A stretch of DNA of 64,000 bases from Zizania palustris. Its lineage: Eukaryota > Streptophyta > Magnoliopsida > Poales > Poaceae. The notes beneath the pieces were generated by a model that ran no database searches, was not told where the DNA came from, and worked only from the letters and a program-made list of their open reading frames with translations. Below are positions 44,276 to 56,130 of this stretch, in pieces; positions within the stretch are counted from its first letter, which is position 1, and each line of letters begins with the position of its first letter. The translations under genes were made by a program, and so were the position numbers. The stretch spans positions 49,295,742 to 49,359,741 of the forward strand of contig JAAALK010000288.1 of NCBI GenBank assembly GCA_019279435.1, given 5' to 3'.

Positions 44276-44839
44276 GGGGGATTTGGTTAGGTTTGATGGG
44301 TTGCTTGTGCTATGATCAGATGGTTATCTCAAGAAATGAGACAAAAACAAGGGGATTTAGATAGGTTTGGATAATAACCCTACTTATGTGTGTGTATGAT
44401 TGAGAGAAAGAACTCTCTCTTGAGAATTTGAGAAAGCGTATATGGAAATACATGTGTATAACATGCCTTTTTAGGCTCCCTCTTGTCCCTTTATATAAGA
44501 GGGATTGGAGGTTACAAATGGTAGTTAAGACACCTACTAATGACTTGGGGTTACAAATGGTAAGTGATTAGCCCCATTCATGACCAATTATGGAAATAAT
44601 GGTCATATCATAGTTATGGCTTTTAAAGAGCAGATTGGGTCTTGATGGTGACCGTTCGATTGCCTGTAGTCGGGAAGGACTACAAAATGCTGAACTCAGG
44701 AACCCTTGGTGGCTGACTACAAGTAGGATGGTTAACATTGACTATTGACTAATTGTCTTTAATGTTGTGTCTAGTGGCCCCTGTTCAACTCAGGCTTCAC
44801 AAATCCACTCGGAAGGGTACCAGGATCATATTCATGACA
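44276..44839 (-). repeat. Probable LTR remnant of another gypsy element
   Basis: The plus strand ends TTCATGACA followed by ATAGCCTCCAAGC, which as minus strand is a purine-rich tract before an LTR start TGTCATGAA. A TATATAAAGG-like box on the minus strand lies near 44,491-44,502. The left border is unclear and no sister copy is present. Confidence 0.4.
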
Positions 44840-45306
44840 ATAGCCTCCAAGCTTTTTGTGGTACCTAGATGAAGTAGAGTAGTTGGAAGGAGCTTCATAG
44901 CTTTATTTTGGCGAATAACTGCATGATATGCTAACGTGGAGTTGCGGTTAAGCAACACTCAAGTGCAGCGTGATCATTATCAGGTCAGGGTTGAGACACT
45001 CATCAAAATGAGTATTGGTGAGCCAATCGGCGTCGATTGGTTGGTTGAACACTTTGTGGAGTGACTCTAAGGGTCAGTGGCCTGTCTTCATGTTCAAGTC
45101 CGGGACTTCATGCGGTCGGCAACAACTCATGCACTCTGGATTGTTCAAACGTTGTATCCTATAGTACGCATGGACTACATCCGAGAGGAGTGGGCGACCA
45201 ACGTGGAGGAGCCAACGTCCTCGTCAAAGACTTGGAGGCATATCCTACCAAGTAGCAAAAAAATAGGATAAAATCAATGTACACATACATTTTGATTTTC
45301 AAATGA
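44840..45306. other. Spacer, possibly an antisense-ORF remnant of a Tat element
   Basis: A plus-strand frame at 45,077-45,271 (RSATTHALWIVQTLYPIV) is short and weakly resembles gypsy antisense ORFs. Its place next to a minus-oriented LTR remnant would fit. No firm call. Confidence 0.25.
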
Positions 45307-46362
45307 TGTTGTTAATAGCAAAATTTGGTTGAGGACCAAGCCCAGTAAGGATCCAGTATGGTCAACATAAGTCAAAGAAGTCCGATCAAAGTTGGTCATT
45401 GGAGTTTGTCTATTGTACATGACTGGATATAGAGGAGCCTGTAGAGATAAATATAGAGATGAAAATAGAATTGGTTGCAATCATAGTCGACGACAAGTCT
45501 CTAGACTATAAATATGTACCGAGTAGGTAGATTAGAGGACACACAACTACAACCACAAAACTACTTTCGGTGCATCGCCACCCTTGTTTATTCAAGGTTA
45601 ATCTCGACGAGACTTGGCACTCGGAGCTAGGCTACCTCGTTTCGATTTCCAACGAAGAGGTCAGTCTCGCCACCCCAGTGATTATATTAACTAAGTTGGC
45701 GTTGTTCAAGGCTGCATCGCTTCGATCTCTTGTGGCAATGGTTCGATCAGTATAATCACCAGTTTATCTTGGTGTATTAGCTACGTTTGAGGCTGCATCG
45801 TTATGATCTCTTAAATTAACGTAGATCAAGTATCGTAGTTCAAGGCTTCATCAGTTAGGTTTGACATCTTGGTCTATTGTATCAGGTTTATGTTGTACAT
45901 CATTCATCTGAATAAAGTATGACTGGTATGTTGGAAGATTGATTAGTCATTCATGATTTAAGAACTGTCTTGGTTATGTTCGATCTTGCTGTTATGGTGA
46001 TTTAATAGTATGGATATATTTTCTGGTATACTAAATTTAGATTCTATTGGAGTACAAGCTAATATGTTACCTTTTAATTCTGTTTTGCATATTTTTGGCA
46101 TTAGTGATTACCAATTGGCTTAAGCGTATATGCACTGCTTTACCTGCTATTGGTCTGATGGTGTGGCATTGCGTGTTTTTGCACATATAGTGTGCAACGT
46201 CTCAATAGCCAATCAACGTTTCTACTAACGATGTTCCATACCTTATCGGTTGTAGGGTCAAAAAAATTATCATGCTCAGAACCCCAAGAATTTAGGACCT
46301 ACACTAGAGTTAAGAAAATTTCTCAAGCCACACGTGTAACCAAAAACGACACAAATGTGTTT
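45307..46362 (+). repeat. 5' LTR of element A (borders approximate)
   Basis: It starts TGTTGTTAATAGC and ends shortly before the PBS at 46,365. TATA box TATAAATA at 45,507-45,514, followed within about 50 bp by GGACACACAAC, a plausible start region. The 3' border is uncertain by a few tens of bases. Confidence 0.6.
45507..45514 (+). promoter_or_regulatory. TATA box in the LTR of A
   Basis: TATAAATA in the context GACTATAAATATGTACC. Motif and position only. Confidence 0.55.
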
Positions 46363-46364
46363 TT

Positions 46365-46381
46365 TGGCATGCCTAGTGGGG
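46365..46381 (+). promoter_or_regulatory. Primer binding site of element A
   Basis: TGGCATGCCTAGTGGGG, a variant of the TGGC…GTGGGG primer sites used by plant Tat elements, just before gag. Confidence 0.6.
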
Positions 46382-46402
46382 CCACCTTGAAACGAGTCAA
46401 CT

Positions 46403-48960
46403 ATGGCGGTCGAACTCGAAAACAGTAACATCATCCCAGTCACCTTGGAAATCTTGACTGGCAAGCATAGAGCAGAGGTGCAATGGCACGTGGACGATTA
46501 CTATAGGTTGTGCCTCAAATACTTAGATATGACTCGATCTGGCCCCATCCAAATAAATCAATTGCCAAAGCCAACACTTACCAGGGAGATTGTCCAACAG
46601 ACTAAAATCCGTTGGATGAGTTTTATAGAGGCCATCGACAACGCGCTCCACCACACCCTCATTAATCAGTTCGAGGTGTTGGTTAACACCTTGCACGGGT
46701 TGATCAAGAAGACCATTGACAGTACAATAGCTCATGAGGTAGCGCAAGGTCTGGTATAATTTCCTGCCAATCATCCATGTTTACTTCAGAATCCACTGCA
46801 CACTCGGCCAGTGCCACTATCACCAGGGCCGATAAGGTAAGAGACACCGAGTGTTTCATTCAGTCTATAAAGAAGCACGACGGGCTAGCCACTGACTGTT
46901 GCGCTTCAGTGGATAGGGAGATAGGATTCGTCACATAGTGTGTATGGCCTAGAGAGGGGCATACGGTGCTTCATCCCACGTCCGCTCCGTAGGGGCTGGT
47001 GGGGCAAGAAGTACTTTGAGCCACATATGGCATTGCAAGGAACGTGCTCCCAACATCATGCAGCCAAGAGGGGCACCCGATGGTATCCCTCTAGGGTACC
47101 ACCAGACTGCGTATTATGGGACGCAACCATACGTGAATGAAGAGCAATACAAGTACAATGTTGCTCAGTTAGATCAGTACCCATAGGCCCTAGCATCTGA
47201 CCAGTACCCCATGTCAGGCCAGCAAGAGGAAGATTGAGTGAATCGGGTCATTGAAGTCATTCGAGATCAATTTGGACTTGAACAAAAGGATTAGACGTAC
47301 ATGTATCGGCGGCCCTACCCAGAGTGGTTTGATAGGGTGCTACTACCAAGCCGATACAAAGTGCCCAACTTCATCAAATTTTCAAGGCAAGACTCGGTAT
47401 CCACGATCGAGCACATCAGTCGCTTCCTCACCTAGGATGGAGATTCATCGGCTGACAAAGCACTGAAGGTTCGGTTCTTCCCACTCTCACTATTAGGATC
47501 AACTTTTGCATGGTTCTTGTCACTGCCAATGAATTCTATGATACGATGGGTAGATTTGGAGAAGAATTTCCAAAAATATTTCTTCATCGGCATACATGAG
47601 ATGAAGCTCACTGATCTGATGGCCGTATGGTAGAAGATGGATGAATCGGTATAGGATTACGTTCAGAGGTTCCAAGACGTGCATAGTCAGTGCTATAGTT
47701 TTAGCTTTAGTGATACCCAACTAGCAGAGCGAGCGTTCCAAGGACTCATGAACCCCATAAAAGAGAGATTTGCATCGCAAGAGTTTGAGACCCTCTCACA
47801 CCTAGTAAAAGGGTATCGACACATGAGATATTATTCCAAGAAGTAAGGAGGGAGAAGTATCAAAAGAAGATCGCATACACCCAGGTATACCCTTCGGGTT
47901 CCAACGAAGATAGTGAGTCTAAGCAGAAGTTGGGTTAGCCGAATTGTCCAGAAACAAGAAGTCGGTCGCTTGTCCCTAGCTGAAGGCATCCAATGAAGAG
48001 GAAAATATGACATCAACATCAATAAAGACGACAGGATATTCGACCTACTGCTCAAGGAGAAACTGATTTAGCTTCCGCCTAACCACGTGATACCATTTGT
48101 CGATGAGACGAAGAAGAAAAAATATTGCAAGTGGCACAACTCTTCATCACACCACACCAATGAGTGCAAAGTATTCAAGCAGCAGATCCAATTGGCTATA
48201 GAGCAAGGCCGAATTAAGTTTGATGACGGAAAGAGGCCGATGAACATCGACGGACATCCTTTCCCGGTTAACATGGTACATGCACACCATCCTGATGACC
48301 AACATGCAGAAAGAGACAAGCATACCGGCAAGGATCAGGTCACTTCATCGAGCCTAGTCAATAAGTATAAAAGAAGAACAGGGAAGAAGACTATGGAGAT
48401 GACCGAAACCACCCGTGATTTAACACCCACTAAAACTATGAATTCTTTAGGTTCTACTGGAATGCAGGGATGCGCCTGCCATTGTTGGACACCTGCCCTA
48501 AATGTAGTAACCACATAGGCAAGTGGGGAAGCATTCAGAGGACCCGCAGTGACAGGGTAAGGTCACATGATCGGGAAAATTCAAGCATCCATCGGAGGCT
48601 GTCACCACGAAAGACTTCAGTGTACAAAAGGCTCGACCCCATTAAGGCCGAGAAGGATAACCAATCAGCCGATGGCAAAGTAAAAGTAAGGAATCCGAAG
48701 TGGTGTCCAAGCAGATTTTTTATGAAAAATCAAAAGAGACGGGTGAAACGGTTGTGGCAGAAGGAGTTGAAGTGATCAAATCAAGATTGATCGGCTTAAG
48801 AAAGTCAAGAGCGAATGTCAGGTTAAAGAGAAGGCCGATCATGATGATACAAAAGATGAAGGGGTAAACATAGTATTTTTCCTCCTTGCAGAATGTCAGG
48901 TTGTCCCTAATAGTGACGATGAGCAGGCCGAGACAATGGTGCAGCTGGTGCTGACTCCCT
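46403..48960 (+). pseudogene. gag: Gag of element A, degenerate
   Basis: ATG at 46,403 opens a 118-codon frame ending in TAA. Later pieces appear in shifting frames: a capsid-like PYPEWFDRVLLPSRYKVPNF (about 47,315) with STFAWFLSLPMNS and AERAFQGLMNPIKERF, then a frame at 48,087-48,518 with CKWHNSSSHHTNEC (a C..H….H…C metal site) and MNIDGHPFPVNMVHA. More than ten stops or shifts. Confidence 0.7.
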
Positions 48961-49156
48961 AGCCAGTGGTATTCTACAAGCCAGAAGACCTTGGGCATTT
49001 GCACCTGAGGCCTCTTTATATTGAGGGACTGCTCAATGGGAAGACAATGTCCAAAATGATGATAGATGGAGGGGCAACCATCAACGTAATGTCGTATGCT
49101 ACCTTTCGGAAGTTGGGAAAAGGGTCGGAGGATTTGATCAAGACAAACATGGTACT
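48961..49156 (+). pseudogene. pol: Protease start of element A, cut by B
   Basis: VVFYKPEDLGHLHLRPLYI, then MMIDGGATINVMSYATFRKLG. The same DGGATIN active-site segment as in element I. Coding ends at GTACT|TGTTGGGGG, the B insertion point. Confidence 0.8.
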
Positions 49157-49401
49157 TGTTGGGGGAAATATTTCCATCAACATGATAAATAGGAGGCTTC
49201 TCCGAAGGCCCTCTTCAAAGAGAAAGAGGAGTCGAAGCTTCACTCCCCAAGGATACAGTTTGTCGACAATGCTTCGATGAAGGGAGTTTTCCAAAGGGTT
49301 GTAGTTCGAAAGGTTCAATGAGGTCTCGGTCAAGGAGAACATATCACTTAATAACCCTTCGTGGTTATTTAAAACTATTAGCGTAATCTTTTGCGCCAAT
49401 A
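49157..49401 (+). repeat. 5' LTR of B, internally deleted (245 bp)
   Basis: TGTTGGGGGAAATATT…GCGCCAATA, followed by the PBS GTTGGCGCCGTCCGTGGGG (49,402-49,420). It is half the length of the LTRs of C (495) and D (523), without the TATA segment. The final CA is mutated to TA. Confidence 0.85.
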
Positions 49402-49466
49402 GTTGGCGCCGTCCGTGGGGTCACTAGTACAAAAACTACATTCTCTACCAATCCTTTCCCGAAGCC

Positions 49467-50990
49467 ATGCCTCCTAAGAGAAGCATAGGCCCTAGTCTCC
49501 CCAGGAGATACCTTTGGATCTCCGGACTAGGGACTCCAAGTTTTTCAGGGACTGCGGAACCCCCCGCAGCTCCTCCACCTTTGATTCCTAAAGTAGCCTC
49601 CGATCATCGCCGATACGGAGGCCCCTCCATGGCCCTGACCATACTGCACACTGAATTCATCAGATCCCAAGATCCCAAAGACACTTCCGGAGGAAGCGGG
49701 GGCCCCTTTGACGCTATGGACATTGAAATGTCTCAGTGTAAAGCGGAGCTACAAAGGTGGCGGCAGGCGGCCACAAAGTAGCTCTCTGCTACAGACGAAG
49801 CCAGAAGACCGGTGGTACCACCCAAAGTCATCACATTTGTTGAGATCGAAGCCCTTGAAGCTCAGAGGAGCAATCAGAATGCCTCCTTCAACGAAGAATC
49901 TCCACTGCACCCCGACTTGTAGAAAGTACGCTTCGACCCCAGGTTCCGAGCAGCCAAGCTCCCAATGTACTCAGGGGAAGATGACCCCAGAGAATTCTCT
50001 CGGTCATACGCGCTTACAATAGAAGCCAGCGGAGGGGTTCGAGACACAATGGCCAAGTGTTCGCCCTCTCACTCGAAGTGGTGTCCCTTCGGTACTTTTC
50101 GTCCTTGAGGCCCGGGTCGATAAAATCCAAGGAACAATTAAAGAAGTTTGTGAATAACTTCCAAGGGACCTTCGTGGCCCCAATGTCCACGGGAATCCTC
50201 TTCCATGTGAAGCAGCAGCCCGAAGAGACCTTGCAGTAGTACTTCAAGCGCTTCGCTCATACGAAGTCCTAGATCAAAGGGCTCTCCACATCGTCCGTTG
50301 TGGACAGCCGCTTGTGAAGGCATGACCAACATGGGCCTCCTCGACTAGCTTCACCGGAAGCCCATTAATTCGATGGCCCAGCTAATGAAGTACTTCGAGG
50401 AGTATGCCTGGTCAGAAGAAGGACAACTATGGAGGTTCACTTTATTCAAGCCTACAATCATCCAGGACGCGAATCCTGCGGAGCCAAGAGTACCGAGCCC
50501 GTGAGAACCTCCCCCTTCGAAAATCATCCGCTCGATTCACAAAGAGGGTGAAAGCATCACCGCTTAGAGGTCTTGAGCATCGCCACCCCTACTTCGAAGT
50601 AGTTACCAAAACTCCAAGAAAATCAATGTACTAGGGCCAGCGGCTCGAGGCCGTCCGGGAAGGCGGCCAGTCAAGGCAAAAAATTCTGTAATATATATTA
50701 GCCCTGCGAAGTGAGTATCTCTAGAGGAGATCTGATGGAGGCACTACTGATCGAGCACCTCCCGTGGCCCGCTCACAGATAGTGTATGTTGTTGGGCGCA
50801 TTGAAGGACTTGAAGCCTCCACTCACCCTTCGGTAGTAAATGTGTTGCCTCTTACAAAGACTAAAGAACTCAAAGACTGCCAAAAGTGTGTGGTCCTGCC
50901 CATTACTACAGGAGGGACTCTAAGCAACATGTCCAAGCGACAGTGAAGGGAATATATACGGGAAGTTGGGCACATTGGACTTCATCGTCC
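49467..50990 (+). pseudogene. gag: Gag of element B
   Basis: MPPKRSIGPSLPRRY at 49,467, then about 104 codons to TAG. The same frame continues past it with EEARRP-like wording and NASFNEESPLHPDL, then KVRFDPRFRAAKLPMYSG. After about 50,050 the frame is repeatedly shifted. Equivalent to 54,564-55,900 of C. Confidence 0.75.
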
Positions 50991-51650
50991 ACAGCAGCCA
51001 TGCCCAAATGGTCACATGTGCCCATATCTTTTTCAGCAGATGAGGTAGTCGGGATTAAGTTCCCTCATGCTAATCCCCTCGTCATTATAGTAGATATCAC
51101 GAGCACTGAAGTGCGAAGAGTAGTGGTCAACGGTGGGAGTTCCACCGACATTATTTTCATCCAAGCCTTTGGGCAGCTATGTATTCCTTGGAGGCACTTG
51201 CTCCCGACGGCCCACCCGTTGCAAGGCTTCATAGGGCCCCCCTCTCGATGCCCTCGACCAGATAGGCCTCGAGGTCACTTTCAAAGAGGGGCCCTTGGCA
51301 AGGTCCAAGGAGGTCATCTTTGACATCGTCGATGCCCCGTACACTTACAATGCCATCTTTGGGAGGGGTATGCTGAATTAATTTGGGGTCATAGCCCACC
51401 ACAATTACTTGTGTGTAAAAATGACTACACAAGAAGCGGTACTTATAGTCTTTGGTGACCAAGCTACAACATGTCGAGTGGAATATGGCCACGTCGCCCC
51501 CCTCTACCGTCGACAAGTCAAAAACGTGCAAGAGCACACGAAGAGTGCTCCATTGTCCCTAGACCCTTCAAAGGGCCCACCCTTGAAGACAAGACCTGAA
51601 GGCGACATCATCATGAAGATCGTCACAAAGGGAGGTAGGGAGAACCCCAT
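50991..51650 (+). pseudogene. pol: Protease region of element B
   Basis: VPISFSADEVVGIKFPHANP, then VVNGGSSTDIIFIQAFGQLC as active-site segment (Asn where Asp is expected). A frameshift follows at about 51,240, and in another frame the EVIFDIVDAPYTYNAIFGRGML equivalent leads to a TAA near 51,380. Damaged. Confidence 0.7.
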
Positions 51651-52611
51651 CTAGTTTGGCAAAGGGCTACCTCCTAAAGTTGCCACTTTGCTAGAAGAAG
51701 TGGTTAAGGAAAATCTTGATGTCTTCGCCTGGTCGGACGAAGATATCCTCAGAGTTGACAGAAGCATTATCGAGCACTGCCTACTCATCAACCCCAAAGC
51801 CAGAGCTATATGCCAAGGGCTCCGGAAGTTATCCGCTGAAAGGGCAGACCTCGCCAAGGAGGAGGTAGAAAAATTGCTTCGAGCTAGAATTATTAGGGAA
51901 GTGGGTCACACGGAGTGGCTATCTAATCCAGTCTTCATCAGAAAGAAGAGCTCCGGCAAGTGGCGCATGTGTATTTACTTTACTTCATTAAATAAAGCAT
52001 ACCCCCATCACCCCTACCCCATGCCTCGCATCGATCAACTCATAGACTCAATAGCTGGCTCCGAGCTCTTAAGCTTCCTCAACGCATATTTCGGGTATCA
52101 GCAGATATGGTTAAAACACGAAGATGAAGCCAAGACAAGTTTTGTAACTCCTTTCAGAGTCTTCTGTTATGTATGGATGCCCTTCGACCTAAGTAATGCA
52201 GGGGCAACTTTTTCAAGGTTAATCGCTAAGGCTCTGGGACATCAGATAGGCCGCAATGTTGAGGCCTATATAGATGACATTGTAATTAAGAGTGCTCATA
52301 AGCACTACCATAGCCTAAACTTGGAAAAAACTTTTAAGAGACTCAGAGCATGTGGAGTTCGCTTCAACCCCGAAAAATGTGTTTTTGGAGAACATGCGGG
52401 GAAATTGCTAGGGTATTTAGTTTCCAGCCGAGGCATCAAATCTAGCCCTACGCAGATAAGTGCATTGCAAAGAATGGCCCTGCCAAAGAATTTAAAGAAA
52501 GTCCAAAAGCTTGTCGGATGCCTTGCTGCTCTCAGTAGGTTCCTTGCTAGGACCGCAGAGCGAAGCCTCCATATTTTTAAATCATTGAAAGGATCGGAGG
52601 ACTTCGCCTGA
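51651..52611 (+). pseudogene. pol: Reverse transcriptase of element B
   Basis: An open frame of about 307 codons from 51,688 ends at TGA (52,609), where relatives have Trp. It contains HTEWLSNPVFIRKKSSGKWR, MPRIDQL, motif A, FDLSNAGATFSRL and the YIDD box. In motif A the catalytic Asp is Asn (FLNAYFGYQ where C and D have FLDAYS.YH), and MCIDF reads MCIYF. The frame is well kept but probably inactive. Confidence 0.85.
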
Positions 52612-53373
52612 ACTTCGGAGTGCCAGAAAATATTTCAAGAAATCAAAGACTACCTCGGCAACCTAGCAACCCTCATAGTGTCCCTCGCTGATGAAACTTT
52701 GCTTTTATACCTTGCAACTACTAGCTCTGCAGTTAGTGTGGTACTCGTTCGGGAGGTGGACTTCAACGGGAAGCTTGTTCAAAATACAATATATTTTGTT
52801 TTGGAGGCATTGTTCGGAGCAAAGACAAGATACTCCGAGCTTTAAAAGTTCACTTATCCATTGGTAATGGCCTCGAGGAAGCTGCGACATTATTTTCGAG
52901 CACACAATGTAATCATCACAACTTCCTACCCCCTCGGAGATATGCTTCATGACAAGGATTCCACTGGAAGAATAGAGAAGTGGGCCATCGAGCTTGCACC
53001 CTTCGGCATTTCATTTGCTGCACGAACAACCATTAAATCATAGGTGGTTGTGGACTTTGTGGCAGAGTGGACCCCGTCTGCCGTATGGGCTCCAGAGGAA
53101 CCAAGCGAAGGGTTGTGGACCATTTACTCTAACGATGTGTTTCAAGCGTCCGTAGCCAACATCGGAATCGTTATAATCTCACCTTCGAGCCAAAAGGCAA
53201 TGTACTCTGCAAGGCTCAACTTTAAAACCACCAAGAATGTAGCTGAGTACGAAGGAGTACTCCTTGGACTTCGCAAAGCACGTGCACTGGGCGGCGCTTG
53301 GGTAATCATCAAGAAAGATTCACAAATTGTCGTGGGCCATGTAGATAAAAGTTTCCAAGCCCGGCACCCTTAG
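52612..53373 (+). pseudogene. pol: RNase H domains of element B
   Basis: Same phase as RT but with stops near 52,843, 53,041 and 53,371. First RNase H: LLYLATTSSAVSVVLVRE and ASRKLRHYF. Connection: IEKWAIELAPFGISFAAR. Second RNase H: WTIYSNDVFQ, NVAEYEGVLLGLRKAR, VIIKKDSQIVVGHV. The DGA of the second domain is altered. Confidence 0.8.
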
Positions 53374-54006
53374 CTTGTAGCTTACCTAGTCGAGATTCTC
53401 AAGTCCGAAGCAAGTTATAATGGAATTTCTGTTCGAAGTATCCCGAGGGCAAACAACCAGCAGGGTGATGTCTTAGCCAAGGCTACGCCCGGAGGTCTGG
53501 ACGTCCCGACGTGGGCTTTCTTCGAAGAACTATCTACCCCTTTGGTGTCGCTACTTCCTCCGGCATAAGTACTCTGTATATCGAGCAATGATTGACATAG
53601 TTCGATCATGAACATGTTGCAAGACGAAGCAATTGTACCTGAAGGTCCGGAGCTATTAAGACTGTAGTCCAGAGTCCGGCGGAATCACATTATAAATGGC
53701 ATTCTCTATAAATCTGGAGTGTGTTCACCCGTCCTGCGATGTATCACCCATTCAGAAGGCCAACAAATACTCGAAGACATCCATGAAGGCTTGTGCAGGA
53801 GCCACCTAGCAACTCGAGCCCTGGCAGGCAAAAAACTTCTCTAGGGGCTATATTGGCCCACTATTATGGCCGATGTCGAGGCCTTAGTGCGCACCTGCCA
53901 AGGGTGCCAGTGGATGGGACGGAGGACCCATTGCACACCAATGCCTCTGTAGGTCATTGCTCCAGTGTGGCCATTGGGTCGACGGGGGATGGATCTAATT
54001 CGCCCC
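53374..54006 (+). pseudogene. pol: Linker and integrase finger of element B, cut by C
   Basis: In-frame pieces include IHEGLCRSHLATRALAGKKL and VRTCQGCQWMGRRT (finger His and Cys residues), ending near GRRGMDLI, the first core Asp, where the LTR of C begins at 54,007. Confidence 0.75.
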
Positions 54007-54501
54007 TGTTGGGGGAAAATATCTCATCTTCGGGGTTATTGCCGAAGCAACATAAAGGCAGACAGCGGGTTCGAAGGTTCCCAGACGATCATGTTCGAAG
54101 ATACCTGAAACCAAGTCCGAAGTACGAAGATAGGCATTAGTTCGGAGTACATATTCGAACTAAGGCCCTTCAAGATCTTTTCTGCCAGCTAAGATGGAAG
54201 ACTTATCTTCTTTCTCATTAGATTAGTCTTTTACCATTTTAGCCCTATTAAAGGAACCGAATAGTTTCCACTATGTCGGTTGTAATAGAGGGGTAAATAG
54301 GTCTTTTCCTTAATATTTGGGCCTATAAATACCCCCCATTTCACCCTGTAATAGAGACCGAATACAAGTTATTCAATACACACATTCGAACTATTTTAAG
54401 TTATTATCCTTTCGGAGGCTTAGAATAGTTTGCTTCGCAAACATTTCGTTTGTTAGTTTCTCTTCTACAGAAACCTGTTAGTGTAATCTTTTACGCCAAC
54501 A
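54007..54501 (+). repeat. 5' LTR of C (495 bp)
   Basis: TGTTGGGGGAAAATATC…ACGCCAACA. TATA box TATAAATA at 54,324-54,331 in GGGCCTATAAATACCCC. Alignable with the D LTRs in reverse orientation, including the segment missing from the 3' LTR of D. Confidence 0.92.
54324..54331 (+). promoter_or_regulatory. TATA box in the LTR of C
   Basis: TATAAATA, about 175 bp before the LTR end. The same box is at 43,335-43,342 in D (minus strand). Confidence 0.65.
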
Positions 54502-54520
54502 GTTGGCGCCGTCCGTGGGG
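54502..54520 (+). promoter_or_regulatory. Primer binding site of C
   Basis: GTTGGCGCCGTCCGTGGGG immediately after the LTR, identical to that of B at 49,402-49,420. Confidence 0.85.
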
Positions 54521-54563
54521 ATAATAGTCCGAAAAACTTCATTCTCAACCAACCTTTTACATC

Positions 54564-56130
54564 ATGCCTCCTAAGCGGAGTGCACCCCGCAATCCCACTC
54601 GGAGGTCCCCTCGGATCTCCGGAGAGATACCCTTCGACACAGTCGAAGTCGGAGGGTCTTAGGCTTTCCCTCCACAAACTCCGGAAGGGGCTTCTATCCC
54701 TCGAGCATACGAAGCTTCTCCACCAACCCCTTCCATACTCCGACAGACCGGAGTCCCTTCTCCACCCTCCATCCCGATTCGAACTGATCCTGCCAGTTCT
54801 CAAGACCCGGAAGATCCTTCCGAAAGAAATGAAAATAATCTTGGAGATATGGCCAGTCAAATGGCCAACCTTCAAGCTGAAGTGGCAAGGTGGCGACAGG
54901 AAGCTGCGAGCAGGCTTCGTTCTCAAGCCACCCCAACCATCCCAGAAGTGCCCGAAGACGACGATCTTGATTATCCCGAAGCCCCGGAGAACGCCTCTTA
55001 CGACAATGAATCTTCGTTGCATCCTGAGCTGCAGAAGGTTCGCTTTGATCCAAAGTTTAAAACTTCGAAGCTCTGTAAGTATGCCGGAGATGAAGATCCC
55101 GGAGAGTTCGTTCGCTCTATGCCCTAGCGATTGAGGTTAGCGGCGGAGTTAGAGACACTATGGCGAAGTGCTTCCCTTTAGCCCTTCAAGGAGTGGCATT
55201 GAGATGGTTCTGGTCTTTGAAGCCAGGATCAATCAATTCATGGTCGCAGTTGAAGAGGAAGTTTATAAGCAACTTTCAGGGCACCTTCGTGCCTCCTATG
55301 TCAACAGGAAGCCTTTTCCAGGTGAAACAGCTCCCCGGAGAAACATTGAGGCAGTATTTTAAGCGCTTCTCATACGAAGTCGCAAATTCGGGGGCTGTCC
55401 ACATCTTCAGTGGTTGATGCAGCTCGGGAAGGCGTCAGTCATCAAGGCCTTCTGGATAAGCTGCATCGGAAAAGCATCTACTCGGTCTCTCAATTGATGT
55501 CATACTTCGAGGAGTATGCAAGGTCAGAAGAGGGTTGGCTTCGGAGGACTGCTGCTACTTCGTCCATATTGCAAGAAGTCAAAGTAGAAGTGAAAACCTC
55601 GGCACAGCCGCAGGAATCAGTCTTCGAAGTGCAACATGATCAAAGAAGAGGGCAAAAGCACCCTCGCTCTGAAGTCTTGAATATTGCACCCCCACAGAAG
55701 TTTGCACCAAGAGCTCCACAGTCTGCGGGGAACAAGGCCAGCGGCTGGAGGCCGCCAGGGAAAATGGCTGGCAAGGGCCAGACCCTTTTCTGCTGCATTC
55801 ACGGAGAAAATCGAAGCCATGCAAATGACACTTGCAAGGCTATACTTACCCTAAGGGGAGAGTACTTAGAGAGAACTTCAGGTCGAGGCAGTACCGACCG
55901 AAGTCCAGCTGCAGCGCGCCCAGAGCCGGTCCAGGCTGTGGCGCGAATAGAAAATTTTGATGCTGCAAGGCACCCTCCGGTGGCCAATGTTATGCCACCT
56001 CCGAAGCAAGAGGAAGGGCAAGATAGAGGAAAAAGAGTAGTTCTCCCTATCTCCGGAGGAGGTACCCTCGGAAGCATGTCCAAGAGACAGCGAAGAGAGT
56101 ACGTTCGGGAAGTAGGTCATATTGGGACTT
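54564..56130 (+). pseudogene. gag: Gag of element C
   Basis: ATG at 54,564 (MPPKRSAPRNPTRRSPRISG). TAG at 54,658, then open to 55,127 with MASQMANLQAEVARWRQEA and KVRFDPKFKTSKLCKYAG. One-base shifts near 55,120 and 55,400. The middle capsid frame has LKPGSINSWSQLKRKF and FVPPMSTGSLFQVKQ. The last frame has LLDKLHRKSIYSVSQLM and a metal site CCIHGENRSHANDTC. It then runs on into protease without a stop. Confidence 0.85.

Larger units (their letters stand above)
45307..49156 (+). mobile_element. Tat-type Ty3/gypsy element A, 5' part
   Basis: Plus-strand 5' LTR, PBS, degenerate gag and the start of protease. Cut at 49,156 by the LTR of element B. The protease wording matches element I. No 3' part is found in the window. 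Confidence 0.8.
49157..54006 (+). mobile_element. Tat-type Ty3/gypsy element B, inserted in A and cut by C
   Basis: Short 5' LTR, PBS, gag, protease, RT, both RNase H domains and the integrase finger. Same family as D and C by LTR start, PBS and MPPK gag start. Left target copy would be GTACT (49,152-49,156). The right end is missing because C interrupts the integrase at 54,006 and nothing resumes after C. Confidence 0.9.
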
